Positions 27,200 to 38,374 of a stretch of 64,000 bases of DNA are shown here, piece after piece. Each line of letters starts with the position of its first letter. Positions within the stretch are counted from its first letter, which is position 1. This DNA comes from Anolis sagrei (lineage: Eukaryota > Chordata > Lepidosauria > Squamata > Anolidae): the NCBI RefSeq assembly GCF_037176765.1, contig NC_090025.1:75617545-75681544 (forward strand). Reading direction: 5' to 3'. The position numbers and the translations under genes were made by a program. The notes under the pieces are model-generated. The model was not told the origin of the DNA and did not search any database. It worked only from the letters and a program-made list of their open reading frames with translations.

Positions 27200-27470
27200 T
27201 CTTCACAATTAAAACAATCACCTTTGCTATTAACAAAATGTTATAGTCTATGACTTCTTTGCTACATTCCCTGTTAATACCACCAAAACCTTTCTTAGAT
27301 TTTTCATTTCCTGAATAAAGCACTGCGCAATTATCTAACTCAGAATGCCCCATTCCTGTCCACTTTAGCTCCATTGCCCCAAGTATTGCAATATTTATAC
27401 ATTCCATTTCTTGTTTTACTATGTCTCTCTTACCCTGATTCATGCATCTCACATTTCATGTTTCTATAAT
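27200..27470 (-). mobile_element. Bov-B (RTE) LINE endonuclease fragment
   Basis: Reverse strand encodes MNQGKRDIVKQEMECINIAI, then LGAMELKWTGMGHSE. This matches the conserved Bov-B endonuclease start (MNQGKLEVVKQEM...ILGISELKWTGMG, recalled). Short, diverged, and without reverse transcriptase nearby. Confidence 0.75.
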
Positions 27471-27639
27471 ACATGTTATGCAGCTTCAGACTTTTGTTTT
27501 ACTCAGAGCACATTGACAGCAGCAGCCATCTAATACTTGTAGCATTTCTACTCTAAGAAACTCATTTCAGAGACAGTGAACAATAGAAAGAGGAGCTGCC
27601 TGGACCAGATAACAGTTCTGTCCTAATATCATCCAAAGC

Positions 27640-27720
27640 TGGGGGTCTCTTCTATACTGCCATATAAAATCCAGATAGCTTTGATAATATGGATTATATG
27701 GCAGTGTAGAAGGAGCCTTG
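27640..27720. mobile_element. short MITE of the TACACTGCC type
   Basis: TCTATACTGCCATATAA and TTATATGGCAGTGTAGAAG are inverted ends. 27720-29410 otherwise holds only an L2-like tail remnant at about 28845-28945 (CTCCAAGGAACTCAAGGGGCGG). Confidence 0.55.
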
Positions 27721-29411
27721 TTTACCAAATAGGGATGTTAAGGATTTTCCTTTTGGAAAGTTCGTGTGACCATTTTATATTTCTAAGGTGAGTCCGCATA
27801 ATGCAAATCCATGTGGATTAATCAATGTCCAGGTAATAATTTCTCCAGTAAATGCAATGTGGTCCTTTGACAAAATTATCTGAAGCTATTTATTTGCTCC
27901 TCATATCATAAAGACAGGTTACACTTCAGAAAATTTACTGTGATGTTGCAATGCTGGACTACTAATAAATCCAAATGAAGATGTTAGGCATGTTGGATAT
28001 TCCCTTTAGGTAAAAATTGGGACTCCCCTCTCTCCTTTGGAGAGCTTTGCTGGCAGTTCTGTACTATATTCTGCTGTCTGAGGCTCCAAATGCCTGGCAT
28101 CAAGGGATCCTCAGTGCTCTTGTATCGTGTTCAAAATGTCATGGATATTGCCTGTGTTGATGCAGCATAATCAGACTTCCAGGATCCACAATTCTGGCTA
28201 TGCTAACAATGCCGTGCTATGAGGAAAGATCCCTTGGAACTGTGCATAACCCTTCCTTTCCCATAGCCCCATGGTATCTTTCTCTATCACATTCCAAAAA
28301 AAGAGAGGGGGTGGTATGGGACAGTAGTAGTAGCAGCAAAGACTTTGCATTTCTAGGTAGGCAATCATATGAATTCACTATAGACTAACTATCATATCCT
28401 AGTTCTTTTGGCTGGGTTGAAATACATATTTTGCCAGTGAATACACCCTGGAGGTACATTCATTGTGTTGTGTGCAAAAGAACAATTTCCTCTTCACTGA
28501 GGAATCTAGGGAAAACTGGTTATGTAAGGTGGCAGCAGAGACTGTGCAGACTGTTATTTTGTGAGACATCAGACACCTATCCCATCGTGAAGGCACTAGC
28601 ATCTTAGAAAAGAAAAAAATTGCCATTATTTTTAAAAAGTAAACATTTATAAATGCAATATTAGATAACCATCTATTTGTGTGATACTTTAAAAAATGCC
28701 AGCCTGAAGTTTGGAAAGAGGTGAAAGATGACAGTAAATCAGTGTGGAACTAATGATAAGGATATATACTAATTTAATTTGCAAAGGCAGATAATCCATC
28801 ACCATATTACAAAAATGTTGTAACTCTGCACATATTTATTTATGTTTACAGTATTTTTTTTCTCTCCAAGGAACTCAAGGGGCGGCATATCCCACCCATA
28901 GTTTTGAGCACATAACACTAAGATAAATTGAATTGGAATATGTCGATCGAATGAAGAGAACATTAGTAAAATTTCTAGTGACTGGAAATTTGAGCCTGTC
29001 ATCCCAATCCCAATAATTTGTTCTATTCACTATATTATAAGGATTTCTTCTCTGTATTCCGATTTGAGTACAATAAAAGGGAAAAGGAGTTCTACAATGT
29101 AGAACAGCTATAGTATAAAAGATGGAAATTTAGAAGATATGGTTAAAAATGATTTCAGAGATATCCTCCTTAAATTTTCAAGATATTTCTCATGATTTCC
29201 CATTAAAAAATTGACAGCCATCATGGTAAATACACTGTATTTCTTCAGTTCTAAGTCACACTTTTCCATCTATGTAAACAACTTTAAAATGAGGTATGTA
29301 TTAGAATCACAGGTGTATCTTTATCTATTTTTGGTGGTGGTGGTAATGGTATGGTGGCACTGAAACTAGGGTGTGTCTTACATTCTATGGCATTTTACAA
29401 CAGAAGAAATA

Positions 29412-29610
29412 CAGTAGTTGGCCGTCCACATTCACAATACTGACTTTTGCAGATTTGATTAAAATGTAGGGTTTTTTTTAATTAAAATGTTTTCTGTAGG
29501 AATGCCTAGGTCCTCTGGTATGGCTCTATGGTAAACTTCCACCAGAAGTTAACCAATAGTCACTGGAAGAACCAGAGATTCCAAGAAAAAAAACCCCACC
29601 TCTATAGGAG
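29412..29610. mobile_element. probable pogo/Tigger-like MITE
   Basis: Left CAGTAGTTGGCCGTCCACATT; interior CTTCCACCAGAAGTTAACCA as in the 17161 copy. Borders approximate. Confidence 0.4.
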
Positions 29611-29624
29611 CCACTAGGGTTGGA

Positions 29625-29757
29625 TCTACACTGCCTTATATTCCAGGATCTGATACCAGGTTATCTGCCTTGAACTGGATTATATGAATCTATACTGCCA
29701 TATAATCCAGTTCAGAGCAGATAATCTGGATTTTATATAGCAGTGTAGAAGGGGCCT
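29625..29757. mobile_element. MITE of the TACACTGCC type
   Basis: GGATCTACACTGCC at the left and GGCAGTGTAGAAGGGGCC-like sequence at the right, with TATAATCCAGTTCAGAGC inside. Related in sequence to the GGGCCCTTCCACAC MITEs. Confidence 0.6.
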
Positions 29758-29934
29758 GGGTCCTCAAATGTGATTCTGTGATCAGCTTCTGGCAAAGGCT
29801 GACCATTGATTCATGCTAGGAGGCCAAGACCTTCCTAAAGAAGTGATATCTCAGATAAAAAAAAAAAACAAGGACTGAGTTCCCATAAAGTATCCATAAT
29901 AGGTGGTACCTTCAGGTTGCAAACCTATGCATCC

Positions 29935-31003
29935 TTACCTAGGGATAAAGACAGTACTGGGACTTCTGGAGAGTGAAGTTGCCTCAGAGCTCCGGATGCT
30001 TGTCTGTTCTTAAGGTGAAAAGCACATGTCTGTGTTTTAGATGGGTTAGGGATCAGCTGGTTTTCCCTGCAATAAGCAGTAAGAGTGCCTAGAGCTTCGG
30101 AGAGCTTCTGTTCAACCATCTCAAAGCTCCCTGCTTGAGCAGTGATGGCACGATCATCAGCATAGATGAAACTCTCTGTCCCTTCTGGCAGTGGCTGGTC
30201 ATTTGTGTAAATGTTGAACATGGATGGAGCAAGCACGCTCCCCTGAGACAGGCTAGTGTTCTGTTTTCGCCATCTACTTCTTTGGCCCTGGAACTCAACA
30301 AAAAAGCTCCTGTTTTGTAGCAGATTTCCTATGAGGCAGGTGAGGTGGTAGTCCTTTGTGCCACATTATCACAGGGTGTCTGCGCCCTACACCACTGGAG
30401 AAATTACACTGTTTAGCCGGTATCACATCACCTGACATCCGCTGGGAAGTAGCAGCCAATAGTGAAAGGACCGAGGCAGTGACATCTCCAGCCCATCTCC
30501 TGTTTGGGTATCAGCCAGCACGTCAACGACTTAAATCTAGAAATAGTTTTCTAAGATCTACAGAGACACTCGCTGGAACACCTCAGTAAGTGAGAGTACA
30601 AAAAGTGGCAGGCTCAAACCCAGAACTTCAACCAATGACTGATATCAAATGAGAGACTCACCCCTGGGCACACAGAAAACTGGGTGACTTGGAAGGCGCT
30701 GAACAGACTGCGGTCTGGCACCACGAGATGCAGAGCCAACCTTAAGAAATGGGGCCAGAAAGTGGAATCCATGACATGCGAGTGTGGAGAAGAGCAAACT
30801 ACAGACCACCTGCTGCAATACAATCTGAGCCCTGCCACATGCACAATGGAGGACCTCCTTTCAGCAACACCAGAGTCACCCAAGTGGCCAGCTACTGGTC
30901 AAGGGACATTTAATCAACTACCAAGCTTGCAAACTTTGTGTTTTGTTTGTTTGTTTAAAAAAATACAGTACAACTGTTTGATCTGCTCCTGACACGATAA
31001 ATA
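29935..31003. mobile_element. jockey-superfamily LINE with 5' inversion
   Basis: 29935-30358 reads on the minus strand and encodes the reverse-transcriptase core (GSVLAPSMFNIYTNDQPL, SFIYADD, LIPNPSKTQTCAF). 30359-31003 reads on the plus strand and encodes the C-terminus (HIITGCLRPTPLEKLHC, CECGEEQTTDHLLQ), then GACACGATAAATAAA. The middle portion (about 100 residues) is missing. This is the arrangement left by twin priming. Confidence 0.8.
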
Positions 31004-31229
31004 AACTCTCCAAGCAAACGCCAAAGGCAGAATAGAAATCCCCGTTAGCAAGGAATTCAGAGGAGCAGTGTAGTAGTCTTTTTGCGACAATCCTCAATGG
31101 TTAAGGCACGATTTAAAGGGCCAGGCGCCTCTCTCCTTTGTAAACCCACGCTCCCCAGCTGGGCAGTCCCGCCCAGTCTACTCAGCCTTCCAGAGGACAG
31201 CCTTGCTGGGGCTGAGGAGTGACTTCCAT

Positions 31230-32290
31230 CTTGACTACTCACTGGGAGAGGAAGCGACACGCGAGGGCCAATCAGAGCAGAGCCTTGACTAGTGCGATGC
31301 AGCGATTGGAGGAGGCGTTTGAGCATCGTTCCAAGGGCGGGCCTTCAACTCTGCGAAAGCCAGTCAAAACTAAGCAGGCGGGCGGAGAAAAAGGAGTGGC
31401 GTCTATGTGGACGAATGGGCGTCCGGGATGGTTGTTCCTGTTTGAGAGAGACATGCCAATGGGGAAGGGGACGAGGCGGGAAGAAGAAGAAGAAGGCGCT
31501 GGGGTGCCGAGTTAGCTGGATAGAGAAAGAGTCAGCGAGGCGCCGGCAGGGAGTGGAGTCGCGCGTCGAGGAAGGAAAAGTCCTTAAAGGGGCCGCGGAG
31601 CAAGCGGCTGCCGGCATGAAGGGCTTCTAGGGCGGCGGAGGAATCCCATCCACCAAGGAGGAGGGAGAGAGAAAGAGAAGGAGGAAGAGCAGCGCCAGCC
31701 GCAGGGACAGGAGGTCAGTCAGCCTTGCATACTGAAGCGCCATTCACACACACAGAGAGAGAGAGAACGCGTGAGGGGAGCCTGAAAAACTTGCGCCTCA
31801 GTCCCAACGGAAATGTAACGCTGAGGGAGAGCGGGAGGGAGGGGGGCACGCGCGCGACTGAGTGAGTAAAGCTCGAGCGCCCGCGCGCTGCTTCCCCCCC
31901 CCCCCCGCCTTCCCTTTCCTGCGCGCGCATTCTACCCTAACCGCTTTTGTTTATAGCCGGAGGGGAAGCTCGAGCGCGAGCGAGCGAACGAGGGAGGGCG
32001 CGCGCGCTCGGGCATCGCGTTCGAAGAGCCTCGCTCTGCCTCCTCCTCCCCCCTCCCTTCCCCCTCCCACTGTTGCCCATAGCAACCGAAGGAGGCGTCC
32101 CCTTCCTCCTCTCGCCTCTCCCGCCCTTTTCTCCCTCTCTTTCCATGCCCTCATTGGACTCTTGCCCTGTTCTTTGAAGTAGCCTGAGGACATCATGACG
32201 CTTGTTGCGCCTCAGTGGCCAGTGCTGCCTCCCCATGAGACCGTTAAACAAGCAAACCTCCTTTGGTGCCCGCCCACAGGCACGTAGGAA
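31230..32290 (+). promoter_or_regulatory. FRYL: CpG island, presumptive FRYL promoter and first noncoding exon
   Basis: The strongest GC/CpG block in the window, with runs of GCGCGC, purine-rich GGAGGAGGGAGAG tracts and C-rich tracts, and no transposon sequence inside. Gene name and direction come from conserved amniote order (FRYL head to head with OCIAD1), not from coding sequence. No FRYL coding exon was found to the right, consistent with that gene's noncoding 5' exons and long first introns. Exon 1 borders are not set. Confidence 0.55.
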
Positions 32291-32299
32291 CCCGTTTCT

Positions 32300-33810
32300 T
32301 CGGCCCCTTCCACACAGCTGTATAAAATCCCCACATTGAACTGGGCTATAGGGCAGTGTGGGTAACATAAGGCCCTTCCACACAGCCCTATATCCCAGAA
32401 TATCAAGGCAGAACATCCCACATTATCTGAGTGTTGACTCAGGGCCCTTCCACACAGCCCTATATCCCAGAATATCAAGGCAGATGATCCCACATTATCT
32501 GAGTGTTGACTCAGGGCCCTTCCACACAGCCCTATATCCCAGAATATCAAGGCAGATGATCCCTCATCATGTGAGTGTGGACTCAGGGCCTTCCACACAG
32601 CCCTATATCCCAGAATATCAAGGCGGAAAATGCCACATTATCTGAGCGTGGACTCAGGGCCCTTCCACATAGCCCTATATCAAGACAGAAAATCCCAAAG
32701 TATCTGAGCGTGGACTCAGGGCCCTTCCACACAGCCCTATATCAAGACAGAAAATCCCAAAGTATCTGAGCGTGGCCTCAGGGCCCTTCCACACAGCCCT
32801 ATATCAAGACAGAAAATCCCAAAGTATCTGAGCGTAGACTCAGGGCCCTTCCACACAGCCCTATATCTCAGAATATAAAGCCCTATATACCAGAATATCA
32901 AGTCCTATATCCCAGAATATCAAGGCATCTGCCTTGATATTCTGGGATATAGGGCTGTCTGGAAGGGCCTCAGTCCACACCAAGATAATGTGGGATTTTC
33001 TGCCTTGATATTCTCAAGGGCCCTTCCACACAACCCTATATCCCGGAATATCAAGGCAGAAAATCCCACATTATCTGAGTGTGCACTCAGGACCCTTCCA
33101 CACAACTCTATATCCCAGAATATCAAGGCAAAAAACCCCACATTATCTGAGCGTGGACTCAGGGCACTTCCACACAAAACTATATCCCGGAATATCAAGG
33201 CAGAAAACCCCACATTATCTGACCGTGGGCTCAGGGTCCCGCCACACAGCCCTATATCCTGGAATATCAAGGCAGAAAATGCCACATTATCTGAGTGTGT
33301 ACTCAGGGGCCTTCCACACAGCCCTATATCCCAGAATATCAAGGCAGAAAATCCCACATTATTTGAGTGTTGACTCAGGGTCCTGCCACACAGCCCTATA
33401 TCCCAGAATATCAAGGAAGAAAATCCCACATTATCTGAGAGTGCACTCAGGGCCCTGCCACACAGCCCTATATCCCAGAAGATCATGGCAGAAAATCCCA
33501 CATTATCTGAGCATGAACTCAGGGCCCTTCCACACAGCCCTATATCACAGAATATCAAGGCATTAAACCCCACATTATCTGAGCGTGGACTCAGCGTCCT
33601 TCCACACAGCCCTATATTACAGAATATCAAGGCAGAAAATCTCACAATATCTGCTTTGAACTGCGTAATCTGAGTTCACATTCAGATAATGTGGAATTTT
33701 CTGCTTTTATATTCTGGGATATAGGGCTGTGTGGAAGGGCCCCCAGTTCAAAGCAGATATTCTGCCTTGACCTTCCTGGTTATATGGCTGTGTGGAAGGG
33801 CCCACACACT
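32300..33810 (+). repeat. MITE-arm minisatellite: about 17 units of 72 or 62 bp
   Basis: GGGCCC-type unit starts at 32370, 32442, 32514, 32586, 32657, 32719, 32781 and 32843. After an inverted stretch at about 32925-33015 they resume at 33018, 33090, 33162, 33234, 33306, 33378, 33450, 33522 and 33594. Most units are 72 bp; three consecutive ones are 62 bp and lack the same 10 bp (ATCCCAGAAT). Inverted arms close it at about 33660-33810. It starts within ~100 bp of the FRYL CpG block. Unit length divisible by three makes long false open frames. Confidence 0.9.
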
Positions 33811-33868
33811 GTGGTCCCTTTCTGTGAACACTTGCTTGTGGGGCCCTCCCTGCCATGAGGGTCTATGG

Positions 33869-34202
33869 CAGGAGTCCTCAAACCTTTTAAGCAGAGGGCC
33901 TGGTCACAGTCCCTCAAATTGTTGGTGAGCCGGATTATAATTGGGGGAAAAACGAATGAATTCCTGTGCACACTGCAAACAACACTTTAAAACAATACAA
34001 TAATTAAAATGAAGAATTTTAACAAATATAAACTTACTCGTATTTCAGTGGGGGAAGTGTGTGCCTACTTTTGGCTGATGAGATAGGATTGTTGTTGTGT
34101 GCTTTCAAGTCATTTCAGACTTAGGTTGACCCTGAGTGAGGGCCGGGTAAATCACCTTGGAGGGCCGTATCTGGCCCGCAGGCCCTAGTTTGAGGACCCC
34201 TG
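33869..34202. mobile_element. non-autonomous hAT element
   Basis: CAGGAGTCCTCAAACC at the left and GGTTTGAGGACCCCTG-like right end (TTTGAGGACCCCTG); flanks GTCTATGG/GCCTAGGA are only partly alike. An internal piece at 34085-34140 looks like the reverse of a CORE-SINE tail. Confidence 0.65.
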
Positions 34203-34228
34203 GCCTAGGACATAATGACCTCTTGGGC

Positions 34229-34375
34229 TTCTCTTATGCCCCTTCCAAACAACTGCATAACGTCCACATTGAACTGGGTTATTTGGCAGTGTGGACTCCA
34301 ATAACCCAGTTCAATGCAGATATTGTGGATTATCTGCCTTGAGATTCGGTGTTACATGTCTGCGTGGGTTTGGCC
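34229..34375. mobile_element. decayed palindromic MITE, GGGCCCTTCCACAC family
   Basis: GCCCCTTCCAAACAACTG to the left; the inverse at the right is eroded. Confidence 0.5.
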
Positions 34376-34379
34376 CAGC

Positions 34380-34740
34380 CTAAAGAGCGAGCCACCTCAA
34401 AAAGCAGCCAGCGAGCGGGCTGTGGTACATGCAAGGCAATCCTGAGGGAGCCGTTTGTTGGCAGTTGGGCACCCTTCTCAACCCCCCTCCGCACTTTCCA
34501 CATCAGGGGCGAGAACAAGGCCTCTCTCTGTTGATCCCCCGAAGAGGACAATGGGCCTTTATGAGGCCAGCCAGGACTTGCTGTCTTGTTCTGCTACCAA
34601 AAGTATTCCAAACTTGTGTGGGAGGGAAGACACATAACTCGAAGGAAAAGTGCCTCAGGATCTGCCGTGGATCCCACTTCGTCCTGCTCTACCAGTGTCC
34701 CTCTCTGTTTGTGGATTTGACAATTTGATTAAAGAGATTC
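34380..34740 (+). other. moderately GC-rich non-repeat segment
   Basis: About 360 bp between MITEs, richer in GC than the intron around it, with no element recognised and no convincing splice-bounded coding frame. Could be an alternative noncoding exon or regulatory DNA; undecided. Confidence 0.25.
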
Positions 34741-34747
34741 CCTCTAT

Positions 34748-34904
34748 GGGCCCTTCTCCGTAGCCATATAACCCAGAATACCTATGTAGGAAATCCCACA
34801 ATATCTGCTTTGAACAATGTGGATGCAGGTAACCCAGTTCAAAGCAGATATTGTGGGATTTCCTGCCTTGATATTCTGGGTTATATATCTTTGTGGAAGG
34901 GCCC
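34748..34904. mobile_element. palindromic MITE, GGGCCCTTCCACAC family
   Basis: GGGCCCTTCTCCGTAGCC to TTTGTGGAAGGGCCC; 3-bp flanks TAT/TCT. Confidence 0.7.
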
Positions 34905-35120
34905 TCTGAGTCTCTAGGTCAGAGCTTCAAAAAAATTCATGTTGTTGACACACATCAGTTTGCGACATAGTATTTCAGTTTTACAGGCAATCTGAAGACA
35001 CAAATGTGCCTGGTTAAAACAACTCCCTTATATGTGATACATCAATTGTAATAACAAAATTTATGGAGGACAACACTTCCCATGTAAACCTTTCATTTAT
35101 GTTTTAATAAAATACGATTT

Positions 35121-35287
35121 GTTGAAGGCTGGATTCATGGCTGGAATCACTGGGTTGTTGTAGTTTTTTGGGTTATATGGTCAGACTTCACAACCTCTGA
35201 GGATACTTGCCATAGATGCAGGCGAAACATCAGGAGAGAATGCTTCTAGAACATAGTCATATAGCTCAAAAAAACATACAACAACCC
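35121..35287. mobile_element. Penelope-like inverted-pair repeat, short
   Basis: Left arm GTTGAAGGCTGGATTCATGG...GGGTTATATGG, right arm CCTCTGAGGATACTTGCC...GCGAAACATCAGG...ACAACCC. Near-perfect 9-bp duplication ATACGATTT/ATATGATTT. Confidence 0.75.
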
Positions 35288-35344
35288 ATATGATTTAGTG
35301 CTTATTTCACATAGCCTCAGGAATGTCTCATTACACTCATCTGC

Positions 35345-35493
35345 GGGCCCTTCCACATAGCCCTATATCCCAGAATATCAAGGCAGAAAATCCCACAATG
35401 CCTGCTTTGAACTGAATTATCTGAGTCCACACTCAGATAATATGGGGGTTTCTGCCTTGATACTCTGGGGTGTAGGGCTTTGTGGAAGGGCCT
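35345..35493. mobile_element. palindromic MITE, GGGCCCTTCCACAC family
   Basis: GGGCCCTTCCACATAGCCC to GGGCTTTGTGGAAGGGCC. No clean duplication. Confidence 0.7.
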
Positions 35494-35584
35494 TGACACA
35501 CCTATGCACTGCAGCAGACACACTCATGTGTTGAGAGGTGCAGTTTGGAAAACTCTGCTCCAGCCGCTCCCACGCAACTCTGGT

Positions 35585-36445
35585 TGAAATTATTATTGTC
35601 ATGTTTAGATATATTTCGCTTTTTCTCTCCGTATGTATACTCAAAGCAACTCACAACTAAAAGGATTGTAATATAACTTAAAATATACAATATATAAATA
35701 TTAAAACGATATTAATCATCATTAAAAGCATATAAAATTGCAGCAGCTCCTGATAATCTTAAAAACCCTTAAAAGTGTGCCTGAATAAAAAAAGGTTTTA
35801 GCCTGCCATCAGATGGACAACAGGGAGGGGGCTATTCTGGCTTCCTTGAGCAGAAGTTCCAGAGTTAAGGGGTAGCCACCGAGAAGGAAGGCCCATTCTC
35901 TCATTCCCACCAACTGAGCTTGAGATAAAGGTGAGACCAAGAGAAGGGCCTCTCCCGAAGATCTCAGGGCCTGAGCAAGTTTGTACAAGGGGATGCGGTC
36001 GGCCAAATAGCTTCGACCTAAATTGTGTAGGGCAGTGGTTCTCAACCTGTGGGTCCCCAGATGTTTTCGCCTTCAGCTCCCAGAAATCCTAAGAGCTGGT
36101 AAACTGGCTGGGATTTCTGTGATTTCTGGGAGTAGTAGGCCAAAACACCTGGGGACCCATAGGTTGAGAACCACCGGTCTAGGGCTTTAAAGGTCATAAC
36201 CAACAGTTTGAATTGTGCCCGATAACAGACTTGTAGGCAGTGAAGCTACTTCCAACAGTGGGGTAGTCCGCTTCTTGTAACCAGCCATCAGCAAGTAACC
36301 TGGCTGCAGCTCTTTGGACCGGATGATGTTTCCGAGCACTCTTCAGAGGCAGCCCCACATAGAGCATGTTAATCCAGATGCGATATAACTAAGGCATGTA
36401 CCACCATAGCCAGATCTGGCTTTTCAAGGAATGAGCACACACAGG
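35585..36445 (-). mobile_element. L2-like LINE 3' half interrupted by a hAT MITE
   Basis: Reverse strand encodes the ORF end (LRSSGEALLLVSPLSQAQLV, MREWAF) and a 3' UTR to the left. It continues rightward beyond the hAT insertion into GGCAGCCCCACATAGAGC. Frame broken. Confidence 0.7.
36033..36176. mobile_element. palindromic hAT MITE (nested in LINE)
   Basis: CAGTGGTTCTCAACCTG and TAGGTTGAGAACCACCG ends; duplication GTGTAGGG/GTCTAGGG (7 of 8). Confidence 0.8.
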
Positions 36446-36451
36446 AGGGGT

Positions 36452-36673
36452 GGGGGTGCATCTAGACTGTCAAATTAATGCAGTTTGAGATGACTTGAAC
36501 TGCCATGTCTCAATGCTGTGGGATCCTGGGAGTTGTAGTTTTGTGAAATCTTTAGCCTTTTCTGCCTAATAGTGTTGGTGTCCCACTGAACTCTATATCC
36601 CAGGATTGCATAGCATTGAGCAATTAAAATGCTACCAAGCTGCATTATTTCTACAATGTTGATCTATCCCCAG
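36452..36673. mobile_element. palindromic MITE (GGGTGCAT family)
   Basis: GGGGGTGCATCTAGACTG, AATGCAGTTTGAGATG and CTGGGAGTTGTAGTTTTG with eroded inverse at the right (CTGCATTATTTCTACAATG). Confidence 0.6.
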
Positions 36674-36769
36674 AGTATCTCACATATATATTAATCATTT
36701 AAAAAAATATATACACACATATTTGAGGGTTCAACTATTCTTTGGAAAGGGGCCACTTTACTAGTAATT

Positions 36770-37055
36770 TGTGACACTGTTTGTATGAAAATGGCATTAC
36801 TATTAATGGATTATGAATCTGAAGAATTTGATTTTTCGCCCTCCACATTGACACTTGTGAACTCAGACTGAATCTCCTGGTACAAAATACTCTTTGCAGA
36901 AACCAGTGTGATTCTATGGCCAGCTTGACCATAAACGGAAAGACCTAGAAATTCCTAGAGAGGTTCTCTCAGGTTAAAAAAAGATGAATGAATTTATTTC
37001 ACGGTGGTCCTGTTCCCCAAACCCCATCGAATGTGGAGGGCTAACTGTGTATTTG
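36770..37055. mobile_element. probable pogo/Tigger-like MITE
   Basis: Right end CCCCATCGAATGTGGAGGGC, then TAACTGTG, the reverse of the CAGTTAGCCCTC end at 17161. A CORE-SINE head follows at about 37065-37150; 37150-37935 holds nothing recognisable. Confidence 0.4.
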
Positions 37056-37940
37056 TAGAGAGCTAGTGTAGTGTGGTTGGTTGAGTATTGGGCTACAACT
37101 CTGGTGGCAATGGTTCTAATCTCCACTTTTGGCCATGAAACATACAGGGTGGTGTTAGGAAAGTAACATCTGAACTAATCTTGCCAAGCAGACTTGAAGG
37201 CCCACAACAACATGTATTCCAGACATGTGGAGTACAAAAATAAAACCTTGTAGAAAATAAATGGTCCTTGATTGTGGTTGGCAGGGTACGAGCAAGGTGG
37301 TGTTTATTTAATGAATACTTAACAAATCTCATGAAATCAAACCCTTTATCTTGGAATCTGTTACCAATGATGGCTATGATACTGCTATATAGTATCTACT
37401 AAGGTGGCTTGATACTTCTTGTCTCAGCAGAACTTTCGATGTATACAAATGGAATTACATTCTGTTGTTTATTACTGATGTTGTTTGCTGTTGGGAATGT
37501 TGAAGTATCCTTTGTTCATAAAATCAGAAAGTTGGAAGGGACCTCATGGGTCATTTAGTTTAACTCTACTCAGTCCAGTCTCTTCAGTGAAAACATTCCC
37601 AGCAGGTAGCCGTCCAGCCTCTTTTTGAAGACGTCCAGAGTGTTGGAATGACAACCTTCATCAAGCCTTCTCTAGAAATCTGTTTGTCTATGATCTTGTT
37701 GCTTATTGTTTCCTGTATGCATGTTCTGGTGTGCAGCTTCCTTTACTCTATGTTTCTGAGATGTTTTGAAAGGGCCTGCAGATGCGTGTGCTTTCTCCCT
37801 CCTTTTGACTATGTGATCTGTTGATAGCTGTCTTGTTACAATAGAAATATACTGGCCAGCTGGCACAAGGAACAATTTCAAAGATATTTGAAACTGAACT
37901 AATAAGTTTTTTGTACCTCTGTATGCTGAAAATAGATTTA

Positions 37941-38268
37941 ACCTGCGGTGGTGCAGTGGGTTAAACCGCTAAGCTGTAGAACATGCTGACCAGAAGTTCA
38001 ACGGTTCTAATCTGTGGGATGGTATGAGCTCCTCTTGCTAGCCCCAGCTTCTGCCGACCTAGCAGTTCGAAAATATGCAAATGTGAATAGATCAATAGGT
38101 ATCACTTTGGCAGGAATGTAACATGCTCCATGCAGTCATGGCAGTCACATAACCTAGGAGGTGTCTACGAACAGTGCTGGCTCTTCGACTTAGAAATGGA
38201 GATGAACACCACCACCCAGAGTTGGACATGACTAGACTTAATGTAAAGGGCAAACCTTTACGCTGAAC
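37941..38268 (+). mobile_element. Sauria SINE
   Basis: tRNA-like head GGTGGTGCAGTGGGTTAAAC and box B-like GTTCAACGGTTCTAATCTG. Conserved body GTCACATAACCTAGGAGGTG and Bov-B-like tail GAGTTGGACATGACTAG...CAAACCTTTAC. Diverged. Confidence 0.8.
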
Positions 38269-38374
38269 ACATGAAAGTTGTGAGTAAACCAAATACGTTA
38301 TTTCCATCAAGGTCTACTTCATTTTTGTCTCTTTGAGTGCATGATATGAAACAAGTGATTGTATGAGAGAGTAT

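Noticed and set aside
31219-32416. Open frames through the FRYL CpG block, up to 159 codons
   Set aside because: Composition effect; no recognised domain, and amniote FRYL coding starts well downstream of its promoter.
32212-33645. Long open frames (up to about 240 codons) on both strands
   Set aside because: They come from the 72-bp array, whose unit length is a multiple of three; the sequence is a MITE arm on both strands and encodes no known fold.
32370-33660. CRISPR-like array of regular direct repeats
   Set aside because: Units are contiguous with no unique spacers, in a vertebrate genome; it is a MITE-derived minisatellite.
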